Assembly (NCBI RefSeq): GCF_014193895.1
Contig: NZ_BLZR01000001.1
Coordinates: 434,001 to 498,000 of the forward strand
DNA length: 64,000 nucleotides
Source: Clostridium fungisolvens
Lineage (GTDB): Bacteria > Bacillota > Clostridia > Clostridiales > Clostridiaceae
Direction: 5' to 3'
In this document: in pieces, positions 8,002-16,607 of the stretch
Numbering within the stretch: the first letter of the stretch is position 1
Layout: each line of letters starts with the position of its first letter
Notes under the pieces: model-generated
What the model was told of the DNA's origin: nothing
What the model saw: only the letters and a program-made list of their open reading frames with translations
Database searches by the model: none
Translations under genes and position numbers: made by a program

Positions 8002-9444
8002 ATGGTGAGTTTATATTATTTTATAATAGTTATTGTTTCGTATGCGATTTTTTCAACGATATTCATGATCTACAATATAATAGAACCTAAAAAATATTTT
8101 GGATATATATCATTAAGTCATATTGTAGGGATATTCACTACAGTTGCAACTTTATATAGAGAAGTTTATCATAATTCAATAGCAAAAGGTTTATCTGTAT
8201 TTTTCTTTCTAGCCTGTCATTTCATAATATACATAGGACTATTAGAATTTATGGGAAAAAGGATAAGAAAATCATATATTACTGCAATGTTTATAGTACT
8301 GATTATGGACCTAGTTGCTATTTATGATTTTAATATAGTTTCTGTTATTATACATAAGGTGCTTTTAATGTCCATTTACATATATATAGGAAAGAAATTT
8401 ATTAAACATACAAATACAATAAGCAGGAGAGCTTTTGGGATAGTTGCTATATTTCTTTCATCATTCCAGATTATTTATTTTATAGCGAGTTTATTTTTAG
8501 ACCTTCAAAGATTTAAGATAGATCTTGTGGCTTATTTGGTGCAAAGTTTCATATTATCTTTACTACTTATAGCAGTTACTATAGAAGAGTCAAGAAAGAA
8601 TATGGATTTAAAGTTAATGGATCTGAAGAATCAGGTTGAAAATAAAAAGATTATGTTAGAAGAAGCTTATGAAGTAGATAAGCTTAAAAATGAGTTTATA
8701 GTAAATATATCACACGAGTTAAGGACACCTATAAATGTACTTTATAGTAGTATACAATTGATCGAACATACTGATATTAAAAATAATGAAGATAGTGTAA
8801 GAAATTATCTACTCAGTATGAAGGGTAATGTAAGAAGACTTATTAAGCTTGTAAATAACTTCATATATATAAGTGCTATTGATACAGGTTATATGAAATT
8901 AAAAATGGGCAACTACGATATAGTAGAGTTTATTGAATCTTTAACTTTGTCAACAGTTGATACTGCTAAGGATAAAAATGTAGAATTAGTATTTGATACC
9001 GAATTTGAAGAACATATGATAGCCTTTGATAGTGAAAAGTTAGAAAGAATTATGCTAAATCTGCTTTCAAATGCTTTTAAGTATACAAAAACGGATGGAC
9101 ACATTGAGGTAGTTTTATCTAAAGAAAATCAGTATATAGTTATAAGCGTAAAAGATGATGGTGAAGGAATACCTGAAGACATGCAAGATAAGATATTCGA
9201 TAGATTTGTAAGAGGAAGTAGTTCTCTTGTAAGAGAAAACGAGGGAAGTGGCATAGGACTATCTTTGGTGAAGGAACTTGTAGAAATGCATGGCGGGAAG
9301 ATTCTACTAGAAAGCAAAGTTAAAGAGGGAAGTACCTTCAAAGTATATTTACCTGATAAAGAAAAAAATGATTTAGCTATCAATTCAGTTGAAAGTCTAG
9401 TAAATAGCGAAAATAAAGATATAGAATTCTCTGACTTGCTTTAG
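8002..9444 (+). CDS. Membrane sensor histidine kinase (orphan)
   Basis: This 480-residue protein has six to seven membrane segments in residues 1-195 with almost no extracellular domain, so it probably senses within the membrane. A short coiled linker follows, then HisKA with phospho-acceptor His238 in NISHELRTP, the N box NLLSNAFKY, G1 DDGEGIP and G2 GSGIGLSL of the ATPase domain. There is a 35-residue acidic tail. No response regulator gene lies beside it, so its partner is elsewhere. It is flanked by a family 2 element upstream and a terminator 7 bases after the stop. RBS AAGGATG. Confidence 0.9.
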   Translation: MVSLYYFIIVIVSYAIFSTIFMIYNIIEPKKYFGYISLSHIVGIFTTVATLYREVYHNSIAKGLSVFFFLACHFIIYIGLLEFMGKRIRKSYITAMFIVLIMDLVAIYDFNIVSVIIHKVLLMSIYIYIGKKFIKHTNTISRRAFGIVAIFLSSFQIIYFIASLFLDLQRFKIDLVAYLVQSFILSLLLIAVTIEESRKNMDLKLMDLKNQVENKKIMLEEAYEVDKLKNEFIVNISHELRTPINVLYSSIQLIEHTDIKNNEDSVRNYLLSMKGNVRRLIKLVNNFIYISAIDTGYMKLKMGNYDIVEFIESLTLSTVDTAKDKNVELVFDTEFEEHMIAFDSEKLERIMLNLLSNAFKYTKTDGHIEVVLSKENQYIVISVKDDGEGIPEDMQDKIFDRFVRGSSSLVRENEGSGIGLSLVKELVEMHGGKILLESKVKEGSTFKVYLPDKEKNDLAINSVESLVNSENKDIEFSDLL

Positions 9445-9450
9445 TATGCA

Positions 9451-9482
9451 AAAAGACCACGAGTAAAATCGTGGTCTTTTTT
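9451..9482. terminator. Bidirectional terminator between histidine kinase and leuS
   Basis: The perfect 12-base stem AAAAGACCACGA/TCGTGGTCTTTT has a 6-base loop and T runs on both strands. It serves the two convergent genes. Confidence 0.9.
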
Positions 9483-9494
9483 GAGGTCAAAATT

Positions 9495-11945
9495 CTATTT
9501 TACAACTATATTAACTAAACGTCCTTTTATAACTATAACCTTAACGATTGTTTTATCAGCAGTAGCATTCTTTATTGCTTCATCTTCTAAAGAAGCAGCC
9601 TTAATTTGTTCATCATTAAAATCACTTGGGATAACTATTTTAGATTTTATCTTACCATTTACTTGTATAGCTATCTCTATTTCGTCTTTTACAAGAGCCT
9701 TAGGATCAAATGTTGGCCAAGAAGCATTAAATACAGAGAATTCATTGCCAAGTGATGCCCAGTTCTCTTCTACAAAATGAGGTGCAAATGGTGCTAAAAG
9801 CTTCAAATAATCATCTAATACTTCCTTTAGGAAAGTAGGATTTATAGTGCTTTCTTGAGTATACTTAGATAAAGCATTGATAAATTCCATCATTCTTGCT
9901 ATAGCTGTATTGAATTGCATCTTTTCAGTATCATCAGAAACAGCTCTTATTGAATTATGTCTCCAGAAGTTAAGTTCTTTTTCAGCCTTATCAATTGTTG
10001 ATTTAGTATTCTTACCTGAATCAATAAGCTCTTTTGAAGTCTCTATTATTCTTTCGATTCTTTCAACAAATCTGTGAACCGATTTTATACCATCGTCACT
10101 CCATGCGCCACCTTCTGTATAAGCAAAACCAAACATTAGGTACATTCTAAATACATCTGCACCGTATTTTGAGATATAATCATCAGGAGATATTGTATTT
10201 CCTTTTGATTTACTCATTTTTAGTCCATCTGGTCCAAGGATTAAGCCTTGATGAGTTAAGGATTTAAATGGTTCGTCAAAGTTAACGTAGCCCATATCTC
10301 TTAATGCTTTAGTTATAAATCTTGCGTATAGTAAGTGCATGCAAGCATGTTCAGGTCCACCTACATATTTGTCTACAGGAAGTATCTTGTTGATCGTTTC
10401 AGTATCAAAAGGTTTCTCTGTATTTTTGTTATCTGGGTATCTTAAATAATACCAAGAAGAACAAATGAAGGTATCAAGAGTATCTGCTTCACGTTTTGCA
10501 GGTCCACCGCAGCAAGGGCAAGTAGTGTTCATAAATTCTTCACTCTTAGCTAGAGGTGATTTTCCATCTGGAGTGAACTTAACATCATATGGAAGCTCTA
10601 CTGGAAGATCTTTTTCTGGTACTGGAACTGTTCCACATTTTTCACAATAAACTATTGGAATTGGAGTTCCCCAATATCTTTGTCTTGATACTAGCCAGTC
10701 TCTAAGTCTAAAGTTTACTTTTTGCTCTCCAAGATTACTTTCAGCTAGTTTTTCAACAACCTTAACCTTTGCTTCTTCAGTTGTTAAACCGTCAAACTCT
10801 CCACTGTTAACAAGTACACCATATTCAGTATATGGAAGTTCATCATTTCCACCATTTTTAGCTGCTATCACTCTTTCTATAGGAAGCTCATACTTAGATG
10901 CGAAAGAATAATCTCTATCATCATGAGCTGGTACTGCCATTACTGCACCTGTACCGTAAGTTGCAAGTACATAGTCACCTACCCAAATTGGAACTTCTCT
11001 GTTGTTTATAGGATTTATAGCATAAGAACCAGTGAATACACCAGTTTTTTCTCTTGTTATAGATTGTCTTTCTATATCTGATTGCTTTTTAGCTTCTTCT
11101 TTATAGTTTTCCACGTCGCCTTTGAATTCATCCTTAGTGATATCGTCAACTAATGGATTTTCCGGTGCTAATACAACATAAGTTACTCCGTTTAGGGTAT
11201 CTACTCTAGTTGTGAATACATCAAATTTAATATCTGAGTCTTTCACTTTGAAGGTAACCTCTGCACCAGTTGATCTTCCAATCCAATGTTTTTGCATGGA
11301 TACTGTCTTTTCTGGCCAATCAAGTGTATCAAGCTTTTCAAGTAATTCATCAGCATAATCAGTTATCTTAAAGAACCATTGAGTTAAGTCTTTTTTTGTA
11401 ACTTCAGTTGAGCATCTTTCACAAGCACCATCAACTACTTGTTCATTTGCAAGAACAGTATTACATGAAGGACACCAGTTTACTGGAGCTTTCTTTCTAT
11501 AAGCTAAACCTTTTTCATACAACTTTAAGAACAACCATTGTGACCACTTGTAGTAGTCTGGTGAACAAGTTATAACTTCGTTATCCCAGTTGAACATTGC
11601 ACCCATAGCTTTAAGCTGTTGTTCCATTGTTTCAATGTTATTATAAGTAGAATCCTTAGGATGAATTCCAGTTTTTATAGCGTAGTTTTCTGCTGGAAGA
11701 CCGAAGGCATCAAAACCCATTGGCTGGAACACATTGTAGCCCTGCATCTTTTTAAATCTTGCCCAAGAATCAACTGGTCCATAGTTAAACCAGTGACCAG
11801 CATGAAGCTGACTTCCTGATGGATATGAGAACATTTCAAGCACATAAAGCTTTTTATCTAAATTCTCTTTATCAAATTTATATAGATTAGTTTCTTCCCA
11901 CTTTTTTTGCCATTTTTTATCTACGGCAGTACTGTATTTTCCCAT
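9495..11945 (-). CDS. leuS: Leucyl-tRNA synthetase
   Basis: The 816-residue class I synthetase charges tRNA-Leu with leucine in the cytoplasm. It shows the HIGH-type motif HAGH (residues 48-51), zinc-type Cys pairs (CPSC/CERC and CEKC/CPCC), a CP1 editing domain in the middle third, and KMSKS at about residues 570-580 within LKMSKSKGN. The C-terminal part is the anticodon-binding helical domain and a small end domain, and the length is normal for bacterial LeuRS. It stands alone and is controlled by a Leu T-box leader whose terminator lies 240 bases upstream. A family 2 element with its own terminator-like hairpin intervenes. RBS GGGAGGAAA before ATG. Confidence 0.98.
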   Translation of the reverse strand: MGKYSTAVDKKWQKKWEETNLYKFDKENLDKKLYVLEMFSYPSGSQLHAGHWFNYGPVDSWARFKKMQGYNVFQPMGFDAFGLPAENYAIKTGIHPKDSTYNNIETMEQQLKAMGAMFNWDNEVITCSPDYYKWSQWLFLKLYEKGLAYRKKAPVNWCPSCNTVLANEQVVDGACERCSTEVTKKDLTQWFFKITDYADELLEKLDTLDWPEKTVSMQKHWIGRSTGAEVTFKVKDSDIKFDVFTTRVDTLNGVTYVVLAPENPLVDDITKDEFKGDVENYKEEAKKQSDIERQSITREKTGVFTGSYAINPINNREVPIWVGDYVLATYGTGAVMAVPAHDDRDYSFASKYELPIERVIAAKNGGNDELPYTEYGVLVNSGEFDGLTTEEAKVKVVEKLAESNLGEQKVNFRLRDWLVSRQRYWGTPIPIVYCEKCGTVPVPEKDLPVELPYDVKFTPDGKSPLAKSEEFMNTTCPCCGGPAKREADTLDTFICSSWYYLRYPDNKNTEKPFDTETINKILPVDKYVGGPEHACMHLLYARFITKALRDMGYVNFDEPFKSLTHQGLILGPDGLKMSKSKGNTISPDDYISKYGADVFRMYLMFGFAYTEGGAWSDDGIKSVHRFVERIERIIETSKELIDSGKNTKSTIDKAEKELNFWRHNSIRAVSDDTEKMQFNTAIARMMEFINALSKYTQESTINPTFLKEVLDDYLKLLAPFAPHFVEENWASLGNEFSVFNASWPTFDPKALVKDEIEIAIQVNGKIKSKIVIPSDFNDEQIKAASLEDEAIKNATADKTIVKVIVIKGRLVNIVVK

Positions 11946-12013
11946 TACTTTTCCTCCCTTAATGCTTACTAAAATATTAATAATTAAATGTTCTAGTAAA
12001 TTTTTATATAAAA

Positions 12014-12099
12014 TGAAAAATCGCTAAAGCAACTTTCTTTAGAGATTTTTTTGCGCATCTGCCTTTTCTTAAGCGTATGTGCAAAATCTTACAGGCGAC
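12014..12099 (-). repeat. Structured element family 2, copy 2, inside the leuS leader
   Basis: Read on the minus strand it runs TCGCCTGTAAGATTTT...AAAAGGCAGATGCGCAAAAAAA and then a hairpin AAATCTCTAAAG...CTTTAGCGATTTTT. It lies in the same direction as leuS, after the T-box terminator and 69 bases before the start codon. If the 3' hairpin terminates, it would be a second checkpoint in the leader. Confidence 0.7.
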
Positions 12100-12185
12100 A
12101 TATTCTTCTTTTTTTTTATTCTTTAACTTATACTATGTCTTAAGTCTGTTTGTATAATTATCAATAGATATAATTTCTTAAAGAA

Positions 12186-12438
12186 TAAAAAAAGCCCTTC
12201 GTCTCCAAAAGAGACGAAAGGCATGATCCGCGGTACCACTCTTATTAGATCAGTGAATAATAAAATATTCATTGATCTCACTTAATTTTATAACGGAAAA
12301 TCCGTACCTGATTTTCTTCAGGTATGCTCCATGGCGAGTTCATATTGTTGAAACACTGTGTCGCACCATCCCACAGCTCTCTGAAGATTCTAAAATACTA
12401 CTATTCCAATTCACAGCTTTAATTATTATATTTATTTA
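12186..12438 (-). promoter_or_regulatory. T-box leader of leuS (specifier CUC, Leu)
   Basis: On the minus strand the leader has the AGAGA motif, a specifier loop reading GAA-CTC-GCC (CTC at 12338-12336), the T-box AGAGTGGTACCGCGG (about 12242-12228) and a terminator GCCTTTCGTCTC...GAGACGAAGGGC followed by T7. Uncharged tRNA-Leu should pair with CTC and the T-box to favour antitermination. The element class and amino acid agree with the downstream gene. Confidence 0.95.
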
Positions 12439-12440
12439 CA

Positions 12441-13102
12441 TGATATTATATATTATACGAAAAGTTACAGTCAATAGCAAATAATAAAATTTATAATATA
12501 AGTATTTAATTCTAATAGCTTGCGCATTTAACATCTCATGTATAGTCAATTAATTTCAACAATTTTTTTAAGCATAGCCCTAAAATAGAACTATAATTAA
12601 AATCTTTGTATCACATGAAAATCACATATTTACTTGATATTGATTCAACAATTATTTTATATAATTCTAAATGTAAGCAAAACAAAATATTAGTTACTAA
12701 AACTTTAGATGTAATTTATATATGCTGGTATATCTTCCCCCCTTTTTAGATACTATCAGCATATAGAATTTTTCTAAGAAAGGTGCTAAAGATTTATTAT
12801 TCGTGGATTAATTATAGTTTTAATTTTTGATAATAGTTGATAACATTTGACAAAATTTATAGTATAATTATTAATAAAGGTATAGTAAATTCAAGATGAA
12901 AATTATTGCAGGTTTTATTTCTATTATACTGCTTGTAGAATTTTACTAGGCATGCTTATAAGATTGAAGAACAAAAGATGTGTTTTTATAAAAATGAAAT
13001 TGTTTTCAAAGCCTTTATATTTATTATGGCAAAAGAGGACAAGTATATAAGCATTGAGATAAAGCACGTCTCTATTAAAAACATTTAAGGGAGTGGGTAA
13101 GG
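12441..13102. other. Intergenic stretch with a half palindromic element
   Basis: Besides the leuS promoter, this 660-base gap holds a solitary right half of the family 1 element (12502-12558, ATTTAATTCTAATAGCTTGCGCA... to TTAATTTCAA) and an imperfect hairpin around TATATGCTGG...TATCAGCATATA (12717-12763). No gene and no recognisable riboswitch was seen in front of the chemoreceptor. Confidence 0.5.
12445..12474 (-). promoter_or_regulatory. Promoter of the leuS T-box transcript
   Basis: On the minus strand, TTGACT and TATAAT are separated by 18 bases. Transcription would begin just before the first T-box stem. Confidence 0.7.
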
Positions 13103-14842
13103 GTGAAATTGTTAAACAGGATGAAATTATGGCAAAAGATGAGTGTACTTACGGTTAGTTTTTTAGTCTTTATTGGACTTATGGGAGGAGCTTCTATACT
13201 TAGATTATCAGATTTGAACTCAAAGATAATTGAGCTTAATGATGAAAGACTTACACCAATAGTACAATTAGAGGATATTAAAACAGGTATTGATTCAATA
13301 AAATACGATACTAATACACTTATGGATGAAACTGATACTAGTACAATAGCTAATACAAAAGCTACTATAGCAACAGAAGTTGCATCAGTAACAAAAGCAT
13401 TAGATAAACATAAATCAGATCCTGAGTTTAAAACATTGCTTGCTGACTTTAACTCTTTCTTACAAGCTAAGGATGCCTTTATAAATAATGCTGAAGAAAG
13501 AGCTAATGAGAAAGCACAAGGTGTACAAGGTCAACCAGGACAACCAGGGCAACAAGGACCACCAGCAGCTGTATCAAACTTTGACTCAATGAAGAATACC
13601 TTAACAAAGGATTTCAATAAGATAATAGATAAACATGTAGCGGAAGCAAAAACTACATATGACAGTAGTAAAGTTACTTATACAACTACTAGATTGGCTT
13701 TATTTGGGCTAATAGCTATTTGTGCTTTAGTTTCAATTGTATTATCTCTTATTATAATAAGAGCTGTGGTTGTGCCTGTAAGAAGAGTTACTTCAAAGCT
13801 TAAAGAAATTAATGAAAGCAATGGTGATTTAACTCAAAGAATAAATTATAACAGTAATGATGAAGTTGGAGAATTAAGCAAAAACTTCGACAAGTTTATG
13901 GATAAATTACAAACAATAATTAGAGAAGTTGCAGTATCTGCAGATACTATATCTTCTTCAAGTGATCAACTTAATGCATCAACTGCTACTTCTACCGAAA
14001 GTCTTGAAGAAATATCAAAAACGGTTATGGAGATATCAGCTTCAACTTCAGATGGAGCTGCCGCTGCTGAACAAACAACTGCTAGTCTTATAGAAGCTGC
14101 AAGTTTCTCTGAATCTACAGCAGTAGCGAGTAAGAATACGACAAACAACGGAAGAAAAGCAAAAGAAGCTGCAGAAAATGGTGAACTAAAAGTAAATGAA
14201 ATAGTAGAATCAATAACAGAAATTGCAGAATCATCTAAGGAAGTTTCATCAATAATTAATGATCTTGATGTTTCCTCAAAGAAAATTGGTGATATTATAA
14301 AGATAATAACTTCAATATCAGAACAAACAAATCTTTTAGCTTTGAATGCAGCTATTGAAGCAGCAAGAGCTGGTGAGGCTGGAAGAGGCTTTAACGTAGT
14401 ATCTGATGAGATAAGAAAGCTTGCTGACGAAAGTAACAATGCAGCTAAGGAAATCGCTGAGTTGGTTAAAGAGAATCAGATTAAATCTGCTACTGCAGTT
14501 CAATCAGTAAGTCAAGTTGAGGATAAGGTAGCTCTTGGAGTTTCTAAGGCTTCTGAGGTTAGAGAAACTATACAAAATATAATAGATAGTATTCAAAATA
14601 TAGCAGCTCAGATTGAGCAAATTGATGATGCTAATGAACAACAAGCAAGAAGTACTAAGGAAATAGAAAGAGCTATAGGAAATATTGCTTCAACATCAAA
14701 TGAAATAGCAGGAAGAACTGAAAATATGAGTGCTAGCGTACAAGAACAGCTTAGTGCTATGTCTGAAATAGAAAGAACTACAGATGAGTTATTTGAAATG
14801 TCTAAAAAGCTTAAAGAAATAACATCTGGATTTAGAGTTTAA
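13103..14842 (+). CDS. Methyl-accepting chemotaxis protein with collagen-like insert
   Basis: The 579-residue receptor starts at GTG after AAGGGAGTGGG. TM1 is residues about 12-34, then comes a helical four-helix-bundle sensor domain, TM2 (about 198-222), HAMP (about 223-275) and a long cytoplasmic signalling helix pair whose tip (EQTNLLALNAAIEAARAGE, about 407-425) is the conserved CheA/CheW contact. The extracellular domain is interrupted at residues 140-154 by five perfect Gly-X-Y triplets (GVQ GQP GQP GQQ GPP), unusual in a chemoreceptor and probably a flexible or repeat-expanded loop. The ligand is unknown. It stands alone with its own terminator. Confidence 0.93.
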   Translation: MKLLNRMKLWQKMSVLTVSFLVFIGLMGGASILRLSDLNSKIIELNDERLTPIVQLEDIKTGIDSIKYDTNTLMDETDTSTIANTKATIATEVASVTKALDKHKSDPEFKTLLADFNSFLQAKDAFINNAEERANEKAQGVQGQPGQPGQQGPPAAVSNFDSMKNTLTKDFNKIIDKHVAEAKTTYDSSKVTYTTTRLALFGLIAICALVSIVLSLIIIRAVVVPVRRVTSKLKEINESNGDLTQRINYNSNDEVGELSKNFDKFMDKLQTIIREVAVSADTISSSSDQLNASTATSTESLEEISKTVMEISASTSDGAAAAEQTTASLIEAASFSESTAVASKNTTNNGRKAKEAAENGELKVNEIVESITEIAESSKEVSSIINDLDVSSKKIGDIIKIITSISEQTNLLALNAAIEAARAGEAGRGFNVVSDEIRKLADESNNAAKEIAELVKENQIKSATAVQSVSQVEDKVALGVSKASEVRETIQNIIDSIQNIAAQIEQIDDANEQQARSTKEIERAIGNIASTSNEIAGRTENMSASVQEQLSAMSEIERTTDELFEMSKKLKEITSGFRV

Positions 14843-14890
14843 GGAATGCTTTATCAAACATAAATTAACCATAATAGAATGATTTTGAAT

Positions 14891-14930
14891 AGTAAAAAAG
14901 ATTGATGTACTTGCATCAATCTTTTTTACT
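14891..14930 (+). terminator. Terminator of the chemoreceptor gene
   Basis: The perfect 17-base stem AGTAAAAAAGATTGATG/CATCAATCTTTTTTACT has a 6-base loop and T6 in its 3' arm. Confidence 0.9.
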
Positions 14931-14954
14931 GTTTGAGAAAGTATAAAATTTATG

Positions 14955-15041
14955 TCACCTGCCAGTTTTTCCTCATATGTATTCGGAAAGACAGATGCGT
15001 TAAAAAAGCTCACTGACGAAGGTAGTTTCAGAGACTTTTTT
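14955..15041 (+). repeat. Structured element family 2, copy 3
   Basis: TCACCTGCCAG...TTTCCTCATATGTATTCGGAAAGACAGATGCG is followed by a hairpin AAAAAAGCTCACTGA...TCAGAGACTTTTTT. It lies 25 bases past the chemoreceptor terminator and 262 bases before the LCP gene, in that gene's direction. The rest of the gap to 15302 is AT-rich with no further structure seen. Confidence 0.7.
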
Positions 15042-15302
15042 ATGTTAACCAAAACTACTATTTTCAATTTCGTTGAAAGCTTTTTAGGTCATACAGTAAA
15101 AGATAAGTTTTCGTTATGAAAACCTATAAATAGTGTCTGATAGAAATGAGGTTTATGGGTATTAAAACTATACTTAAGGGGAATATAAGTTCAATTATAG
15201 GATAAGACAACGCCACAGTAATTGTAACTTTTATGAAGTGAATTAATTAATTTGGTATGATATAATAAGTTGACATTTTACTGTTAAGAGGAGAAGTATA
15301 AT

Positions 15303-16343
15303 ATGGGGAAACGTTATAAGAAGAAAGTGAAGAAACCAATTAATAAGAAAAAGAGAGTATTAATAGTTGCTACAGTTGTTATCATTATAATCGGGCTGGT
15401 TATTGGTATACCATATTACATGCTAAATAGGCAACTTTCAAAGATACATAAGGCTGAACTTCCTACCAATATAGGAATTGATAATAATTCCTATTTAGAG
15501 AAAAACAAAGAATTGCAGGATAATTACATTAACATCTTATTGATGGGAGTGGATTCAAGAGCTGCAGATCAGGATGCAAGATCTGATTCTATGATGATTG
15601 CAACCATAGATAAGAAACATAATAAAATAAAACTAGCTTCCCTTATGAGAGACATGATTGTCGATATGACAGGACACGGACCTATGGAGGGATTAAATCA
15701 AGATAGATTAACTCATGCGTATGAGTACGGTAAAGCTGAATTAACTTTAAAAACCGTTAATGAAAACTTTAAGATGAACATAAAAAACTTTGTGGAAGTT
15801 GACTTTTTTGGACTTGAGAAGATAATAGATCAAGTTGGCGGAGTAGAGATAAATGTTACTTCAGAAGAGGTTCCATATTTAAATGCCTATGTAAAAGAAG
15901 TTGCTGGAATAGAGAAAGTAACTCCTAAATTAGTTACGAAGCCTGGGCTACAGCTTCTAGATGGAAAGCAGGCAGTTGGTTACGCTAGAATAAGATACGT
16001 GGGAAATATGGATTTTCAAAGAACAGAAAGACAAAGAACTGTTTTAACAAAGGTTTTAGAAAAGCTTTCTAGTATGAATCCATTGCAACTAAATAATGCA
16101 ATTGGTGAAATGCTACCAAATGTTACTACAAGTATGGATAGATCAGATATAATAAGTTTATCTAAAGATGTGCTTTTAAAGAAGATAAATAAAGTAGAGC
16201 AATTAAGAATTCCTATAGATGGGCATAACGGTACAATCTATGTTAGAAATACATATTTTTTAGGCTGGGACAAAAAGGAGAATCTTGAAGCACTTCATAA
16301 GTTTATATATGAAGAAGATTACAATGAGGAGTCTATAAAATAG
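15303..16343 (+). CDS. LytR-CpsA-Psr (LCP) family protein
   Basis: This 346-residue type II membrane protein has a Lys-rich cytoplasmic head, one anchor at about residues 18-40 and an extracellular LCP domain. LCP enzymes attach undecaprenyl-linked glycopolymers such as teichoic acids or capsule to peptidoglycan. Family marks include NILLMGVDSR, ARSDSMMIATI, the LASLMRDMIV strand with its conserved Arg, GGVEINV, and QAVGYARIRY...DFQRTERQR with the arginines that bind pyrophosphate. The length is typical and there is no C-terminal LytR_C domain. It lies before a lipid-linked-sugar glycosyltransferase, consistent with envelope assembly. RBS AGAGGAGAAG. Confidence 0.93.
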   Translation: MGKRYKKKVKKPINKKKRVLIVATVVIIIIGLVIGIPYYMLNRQLSKIHKAELPTNIGIDNNSYLEKNKELQDNYINILLMGVDSRAADQDARSDSMMIATIDKKHNKIKLASLMRDMIVDMTGHGPMEGLNQDRLTHAYEYGKAELTLKTVNENFKMNIKNFVEVDFFGLEKIIDQVGGVEINVTSEEVPYLNAYVKEVAGIEKVTPKLVTKPGLQLLDGKQAVGYARIRYVGNMDFQRTERQRTVLTKVLEKLSSMNPLQLNNAIGEMLPNVTTSMDRSDIISLSKDVLLKKINKVEQLRIPIDGHNGTIYVRNTYFLGWDKKENLEALHKFIYEEDYNEESIK

Positions 16344-16447
16344 CCTGGATTTATAAAAAGGTTTCTGTTTTATTTACAGTATTCAGGAGATGGTTTATAA
16401 TCAAAAGGATGTGTAGAATTTTACAAATTAAGGTTTAGTAAATAGTT

Positions 16448-16484
16448 TTAAAAGAGCATACACAGCAGTGCATGCTTTTTTTAT
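16448..16484 (+). terminator. Probable terminator of the LCP gene
   Basis: AAAAGAGCATACAC and GTGCATGCTTTT form an imperfect stem followed by T7. It lies about 105 bases after the stop codon. Confidence 0.65.
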
Positions 16485-16607
16485 TGTGTAAGAGTACTTC
16501 AGCAACTTTTTTAGTGTAGAGAAGCTTTAATCATTGTAAGAAATACTGATTATGTAATATGATTATATATGTATATATTTGAACGTATAATTTTGGAGGA
16601 GAATGAT

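Noticed and set aside
12272..12484. 70-codon plus-strand frame
   Set aside because: It runs antisense through the leuS T-box and promoter.
12900..13102. Riboswitch such as c-di-GMP-I upstream of the chemoreceptor
   Set aside because: The expected conserved blocks (for example GCAAACC with a paired receptor) are not present.
13966..14439. 157-codon minus-strand frame inside the chemoreceptor
   Set aside because: It is the antisense shadow of the coiled-coil signalling domain (Ser/Ala-rich), with no start signals.
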